Assembly: GCF_031501865.1 (NCBI RefSeq)
Contig: NZ_JARRCW010000001.1
Location: forward strand, 1-64,000
Length of the DNA: 64,000 bases
Source: Pseudovibrio sp. M1P-2-3
GTDB taxonomy: Bacteria > Pseudomonadota > Alphaproteobacteria > Rhizobiales > Stappiaceae
Reading direction: 5' to 3'
Part shown: in pieces, positions 60,187-64,000 of the stretch
Layout: every line of letters begins with the position of its first letter
Position numbering within the stretch: position 1 is the first letter of the stretch
Program-made: the position numbers and the translations under genes
The notes under the pieces: model-generated
The model's database searches: none
The model's input: the letters and a program-made list of their open reading frames with translations, nothing else
What the model was told of the DNA's origin: nothing

Positions 60187-60796
60187 CAGTGAGCTCCTTG
60201 GTTGCGTTTGAATGACACAGCTAAGTTACTTTTTCTGATTTGAAAAGAGAGACTTAAGTTGTTGAGTTTTCTTTTTGGGAAAGAGAATTTGCACAACGGT
60301 TACTGCTGTAGTGGAAGGTAGCTTCTTTAAAACCTTCCGAAAACTTATCCCCTTCCTGTTACCCTGCCCTATGCTTGGCCTCGTGCCCATAAAAACGAGC
60401 AGCGGCGGACCGTCCGTCGTGAAGTTATGGGTCGGGATGGGGTTGTTTGGGGAGGTAACGCATCTTCAAGGGGCCCGGTGAGATATTGTTCGGGCTTTGC
60501 TGTAAAGGTCCGACGGATACAAGGAGCCCCTCCAGAGTCGCGAGCAGCTGCGGGAAACCGTATTTTTCGACTGCTGTTGGTTACCCCAGTATTTCGCATA
60601 AAATAATCCCGGGCAAGGTGGAATGCCAAAGCCGAAGAAACATTTTATTAGTTACTGCGCAGGTTCTGGCCTGCCCGCCTTGCCACTCTCGTTAAGAGCG
60701 AGACCCCTTTTCCCACTGCATGGAGCCATGCGGTGCCACTACCCGTTGGTCATGAACCTTTTGAGGAGGGGTGAGAGGGAAGCCCTGCAATTTGCC
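60187..60796. other. Gene-free region with possible structured RNA
   Basis: No convincing coding frame exists in these 610 bases. The sequence is rich in inverted repeats: CACTGCATGG with CCATGCGGTG (60714-60735) gives a 10-bp hairpin, ACCCCT near 60701 can pair with AGGGGT near 60770, and GCAGG/CCTGC near 60657-60672 forms another stem. Together they could form a branched RNA of about 130 bases just beyond the end of the ispA-like gene. I could not match it to tmRNA, RNase P RNA, SRP RNA or 6S RNA. Confidence 0.35.
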
Positions 60797-61720
60797 CTAG
60801 TTGTCTCGTTCTGCAATGAAGTGGGCGAGGGTGCGCAATATCTCCCCTTTCTCGCCAAATGGGGACAGCAGATCATTGGCTTCGTTGATCAGTTTATTCA
60901 GCTCCTCGCGGGTTTGGGTTTCACCCAAAAGGCCGACCAGAGTAGCCTTTCCGGCGGCAGCGTCTTTACCGGTGGCTTTCCCGACAACGGCGGAATCGCC
61001 TTTGAGATCCAGCAGATCATCAGCCAATTGGAAGGCAAGTCCGATGATTTCTCCAAAACGCGTCAACCGGCTTACATCCGCTTCTTCTGCATCCCCTAGA
61101 AGCGCCCCTGCACGGCAGGCGTAGCGGATGAGCGCACCGGTCTTCATTGCCTGAAGGGTACGGATCTCCACCTCGGTGCGATCCCTATGCTCAGACTCCA
61201 GATCCAGCATCTGACCGCCAGCCATTCCCCCAAGACCAGAGGCACGAGACAACTCGCGAGACAACCTTAAACGGACTTCGGCGCTGGGGTGGACAAGAGG
61301 ATCCGCGATTAAATCAAAAGCGTAGGTTAAAAGCGCGTCACCTGCGAGAATTGCGGTGGCTTCATCAAATTGGATATGAGCGGTTGGACGACCACGTCTC
61401 ACATGATCATCATCCATGGCCGGAAGGTCATCATGCACAAGGGAGTAGCAGTGGATACACTCCAGAGCCGAGGCTGCGATCAACACTCCTTTATCATCTC
61501 TGCCGAAAAGGCGGGCAGCTTCAACTATTAGTAATGGGCGAAGACGCTTTCCTCCAGAAAGAACGGAGTACTTCATGGCGTCAAGCAATCGTTGGGGGCG
61601 CTGGACTTCCCCTTCATGCAGGTGATTACTCAGGAGTAACGACAGATGTTCTTCAATCTTTAAAGCCGTAGAATTCATGGAGTCTTTGATCTGAGTATTC
61701 ACCGGGAAGTTCCTTCGCAA
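60797..61720 (-). CDS. ispA: Polyprenyl synthetase, probably farnesyl diphosphate synthase
   Basis: The 307-residue protein carries the two aspartate-rich motifs of trans-prenyl transferases, DDLPAMDDD (FARM) and DDLLDLKGD (SARM), and GGKRLRPLL near the N terminus. Length and the small residues before the first motif (HCYSLVHDD) fit the bacterial IspA group that makes FPP from IPP and DMAPP or GPP. Product chain length is inferred. It is divergent from the cfa-like gene. Confidence 0.9.
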   Translation of the reverse strand: MRRNFPVNTQIKDSMNSTALKIEEHLSLLLSNHLHEGEVQRPQRLLDAMKYSVLSGGKRLRPLLIVEAARLFGRDDKGVLIAASALECIHCYSLVHDDLPAMDDDHVRRGRPTAHIQFDEATAILAGDALLTYAFDLIADPLVHPSAEVRLRLSRELSRASGLGGMAGGQMLDLESEHRDRTEVEIRTLQAMKTGALIRYACRAGALLGDAEEADVSRLTRFGEIIGLAFQLADDLLDLKGDSAVVGKATGKDAAAGKATLVGLLGETQTREELNKLINEANDLLSPFGEKGEILRTLAHFIAERDN

Positions 61721-61931
61721 AATACTAAAATATTCGCAGCAGTCGGGATATGCGGGAAACGTAAAGCACTGTCTAGAAAAACTTTAGGCTTATTAGAAAA
61801 ATATAAGGGAAGAGCACATAGTTTACCTTGGGGAAATAACGCGGTATTTTGGAAAGAAGTCGTAGTCCCCTTAAGGAAAGATTTTCTTTTCCACCTGCGG
61901 AAGGAAGCAGCTAGATACAGAGGGAAGGAAT

Positions 61932-63173
61932 ATGCGCGCTCTATCAAAGCTCCTCAAAGCTATAGTTAGCAAAGGCCAGTTGGTCATTTTCGATGTAAAA
62001 GGGAACAGGTTTGTGTTTGGCGGCATTGAGCCAGGCCCACATGCTTGTGTAAAAATACACGATGAGCGTTTGTATTCAAAGCTGCTGTATTCCTTTGAGT
62101 TAGGCGCCGCCGAGGCGTACATGGATGGAACACTTACACTGGAAAACGGCACGTCTTTAAACGATGTTCTGTCTGTTTTTGTCATCAATAATAATATTGC
62201 CGAACAAAAACCTTTCTATAAGGCCCTCCTACGAGTCTTTACATGGATACAGCGCCGGGGTCACCACCTCAACATTAACCGGACTAAAGCGCAGGTTCGA
62301 CATCACTATGATTTATCGACGGACCTGTACCGGCTGTTTCTGGACGAGGGCTTGAATTACAGCTGTGGCTACTTCAAAGACCCCGCGGTCCCTCTGGAGT
62401 TGGCACAAAAGGCAAAGCTGGACCATATTTTGGCCAAGCTGGATCTAAAACCGGGCATGCGTGTTTTGGAAATTGGCGGCGGCTGGGGCTCACTTGCCAT
62501 CCGTATGGGGCAGGCTGGCTTTGATGTAACGTCTCTCAATGTTTCCAACGAGCAGATAAAAATAGCAAGAGAGAGGGTTGCAAATGCAGGTCTGAGCGAC
62601 AGCGTAAAATTTGTATGCAAAGACTACAACGAGTTTGAAGGCAGGTTTGATCGCGTTGTTTCCGTGGGCATGATGGAACATGTGGGCATCGGAAACTATG
62701 GGAGATACTTCTCTATGATTCGCAGATGCCTCAAGGATGATGGCTTCGCCTTGATACATGCAATTGGGCGCTACACACCACCCAGTTATGAAAGCTCCTT
62801 TATGAATAAGTACATCTTCCCCGGTGGCTATTGTCCCTCGATGTCAGAGGTTTTTGAGGAAACTGAAAAAACGAAGCTGTGGGTGTGCGACTCGGAAATT
62901 TGGCGGTTGCACTATCATTATACGCTAGAGCACTGGGCACAAAACTTCGCAAAAAATCGTGCGCAAATTAAAGAGATTTACGATGAGCGTTTTTGTCGTA
63001 TGTGGGAGTTTTATCTAGCCGCATGCTCTGTGATGTTCTTGCATGGAAAAATGATGGTTTTCCAGATTTTGCTCTCAAAAGAGCGGTCAGCTGTGCCGAT
63101 CATACGTGATTATATGTTTGAAAATGAAATAGAGATTAACGAAGAAAGCGAGTCGACAAGGCGGCGGGCCTAA
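61932..63173 (+). CDS. cfa: Cyclopropane-fatty-acyl-phospholipid synthase family protein
   Basis: This family uses SAM to add a methylene bridge to unsaturated acyl chains of membrane lipids. The 413-residue protein has HHYDLSTDLYRLFLDEGLNY, YSCGYF, the SAM motif VLEIGGGWGSLAIRMG (Cys-for-Gly change versus the classical VLDIGCGWG), MMEHVG and a C-terminal domain. GGAAGG precedes the ATG. The ending is basic (RRRA). It may be another lipid C-methyltransferase of the same family. Confidence 0.88.
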   Translation: MRALSKLLKAIVSKGQLVIFDVKGNRFVFGGIEPGPHACVKIHDERLYSKLLYSFELGAAEAYMDGTLTLENGTSLNDVLSVFVINNNIAEQKPFYKALLRVFTWIQRRGHHLNINRTKAQVRHHYDLSTDLYRLFLDEGLNYSCGYFKDPAVPLELAQKAKLDHILAKLDLKPGMRVLEIGGGWGSLAIRMGQAGFDVTSLNVSNEQIKIARERVANAGLSDSVKFVCKDYNEFEGRFDRVVSVGMMEHVGIGNYGRYFSMIRRCLKDDGFALIHAIGRYTPPSYESSFMNKYIFPGGYCPSMSEVFEETEKTKLWVCDSEIWRLHYHYTLEHWAQNFAKNRAQIKEIYDERFCRMWEFYLAACSVMFLHGKMMVFQILLSKERSAVPIIRDYMFENEIEINEESESTRRRA

Positions 63174-63201
63174 AAAAGGCCAGTGAACAATCACTGGCCT
63201 T
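63173..63201. terminator. Bidirectional terminator between cfa and ahpD
   Basis: AAGGCCAGTGA pairs perfectly with TCACTGGCCTT around ACAA. The A-run on the left gives the minus-strand gene a T-run, so it mainly serves ahpD. Confidence 0.88.
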
Positions 63202-63241
63202 CAGGTGGGGGTGCCGATTATTATTAGAAACTCTGGTAAGT

Positions 63242-63763
63242 TTATTCGGCTGCTTCCAGAGCAATTGCGGCAGATTGTATAATGGAGGCAAAACGGACTG
63301 CGGTTTGTACCATTTCCGCAGTAATGCCTTCCTTGCGAAGAATCGCTTCATGGCTGTCAATGCACATGCCACAGCCATTAATGGCGGAAACCGCAAGAGA
63401 CCATAACTCGAAATCGACCTTGTCAACGCCCGGCTTGCCGATCACGTTCATGCGAAGCTTTGCGGGCATTGTGCCGTACTGTTTGTTTGCAGACAGGTGC
63501 ACAAAGCGGTAGTAAATATTGTTCATGCCCATGATAGTTGCGGCAGCTTTTGCGGCGTCCATAGCCTCATCGCTCAAGTGCGGTGCAGCTTCTGCGATAA
63601 GCGCGTCTTTCACCTGCTTATTGCGAGAGGCGATGCCACAGGCAACCATCAAGCCATACTTCTGCTGAACGCTCAGGCTTTCATCTGTGCTCATGGAGCT
63701 GAGATTCAGGCGGACATCTTTGGCGAAGTTAGCCAGTTGGGATTTCAAGCTATCAATGGACAT
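63242..63763 (-). CDS. ahpD: Alkyl hydroperoxide reductase AhpD-like protein
   Basis: AhpD is an alkylhydroperoxidase that also passes electrons to AhpC. From the ATG read at 63763 the protein has 173 residues and carries the CxxC active site [14 protein letters not shown] with the supporting His, plus [13 protein letters not shown] longer frame to 63814 is not family-like. It lies directly after ahpC on the same strand, the usual pair. Confidence 0.93.
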   Translation of the reverse strand: MSIDSLKSQLANFAKDVRLNLSSMSTDESLSVQQKYGLMVACGIASRNKQVKDALIAEAAPHLSDEAMDAAKAAATIMGMNNIYYRFVHLSANKQYGTMPAKLRMNVIGKPGVDKVDFELWSLAVSAINGCGMCIDSHEAILRKEGITAEMVQTAVRFASIIQSAAIALEAAE

Positions 63764-63818
63764 TGGCAGTCTCTTAACGTGTAAAGTTGAATGAAAAGAA
63801 GCAGGAGTGAGCAAAGTA

Positions 63819-63849
63819 AAGACCGGGGAAGGTGGGGTACCCCGGTCTT
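63819..63849 (-). other. Intercistronic hairpin between ahpC and ahpD
   Basis: AAGACCGGGG pairs perfectly with CCCCGGTCTT around an 11-base loop. On the minus strand it is followed by TTACTTT. It may lower ahpD expression relative to ahpC, as a partial terminator or stability element. Confidence 0.6.
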
Positions 63850-63870
63850 AAGGTATTGGCGGATACCAGC

Positions 63871-64000
63871 TTATGCAGCTAGAACGTCTCCACCAACTTC
63901 ACGGTTACATGGGCACAGCTCGTCTGTCTGCAAAGCATCAAGAACACGCAGGGTGTCTTTAGGGTTACGACCAACGTTCAGGTTGGTTGCGTAAACGTGC
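63871..64000 (-). CDS. ahpC: Peroxiredoxin AhpC, C-terminal part (cut by the window edge)
   Basis: The last 42 codons are present and read VYATNLNVGRNPKDTLRVLD, then ALQTDELCPCNREVGGDVLA. The ending with CPC (two cysteines one residue apart) is the resolving-cysteine region of AhpC proteins that pair with AhpD. The N terminus and the peroxidatic cysteine lie beyond the window. Confidence 0.9.
   Translation of the reverse strand, partial: HVYATNLNVGRNPKDTLRVLDALQTDELCPCNREVGGDVLAA

Noticed and set aside
60187-60796. tmRNA, RNase P RNA, SRP RNA or tRNA
   Set aside because: The conserved cores (for example GAGGAAAGTCCGG for RNase P or GGTTCGAATCC for tRNA) are absent on both strands.

Overview
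The window is a chromosomal segment of an alphaproteobacterium with moderate GC content. The first base is the A of the dnaA start codon, so the coordinates were probably set at dnaA. Several blocks point to this class: hslV-hslU with a gene between them, the run nfu-tsaB-rimI-fur-plsC-miaB-phoH-ybeY-corC-lnt-XRE-metK-trmB-rimP-nusA-ylxR-infB-rbfA-truB-rpsO-pnp, and mutM-ubiE-ubiB near dnaA. The order dnaA-dnaN-recF-gyrB together with the rhizobia-like nusA/infB neighbourhood suggests a marine Rhizobiales/Stappiaceae-type organism (a Pseudovibrio relative is possible). That placement is inference; no rRNA or tRNA gene was found to test it.

Layout. 1-7.3 kb: replication genes dnaA, dnaN, recF and gyrB, with a LysE-type exporter between recF and gyrB. 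7.3-17.1 kb: an accessory block holding two GntR regulators, a type I secretion system split into a TolC-like gene plus ABC transporter (plus strand) and a membrane fusion protein behind a small PilJ/chemoreceptor-like gene (minus strand). A decayed IS5-type transposase, a pirin and an FMN reductase lie between the halves. 17.2-25.5 kb: gnd, mutM, ubiE-ubiB, a TetR regulator, alkB and a GltS-domain membrane protein. 25.5-34.1 kb: protein quality control (dnaK with a good RpoH-type promoter, dnaJ, hslV, hslU), a PmtA-like methyltransferase, a second FMN reductase, a membrane protein inside hslVU, and a UspA protein. 34.2-46.3 kb: Fe-S assembly, tRNA modification, Fur, acyltransferase, lipoprotein acylation, PraR-like regulator, metK and trmB. 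46.3-57.0 kb: the translation/transcription cluster rimP to pnp. 57.1-60.8 kb: a second accessory stretch with a decayed and an intact EamA-type transporter, a secreted protein with a caspase-like His/Cys pair, a GNAT enzyme and about 600 bases without a gene. 60.8-64.0 kb: a farnesyl-diphosphate synthase-like gene, a cyclopropane-fatty-acid synthase-like gene, ahpD and the 3' end of ahpC.

The most interesting non-routine signals are: the split type I secretion locus with its soluble mini-receptor and a 13-base motif shared by the two upstream regions; the stand-alone secreted clan CD peptidase-like protein; a pair of about 107-base inverted dispersed repeats flanking the nfu-corC block; a 10-bp inverted repeat that buries the ribosome binding site of the gene after dnaJ; and a promoter plus terminator in front of rimP that looks like an attenuator or a small RNA.
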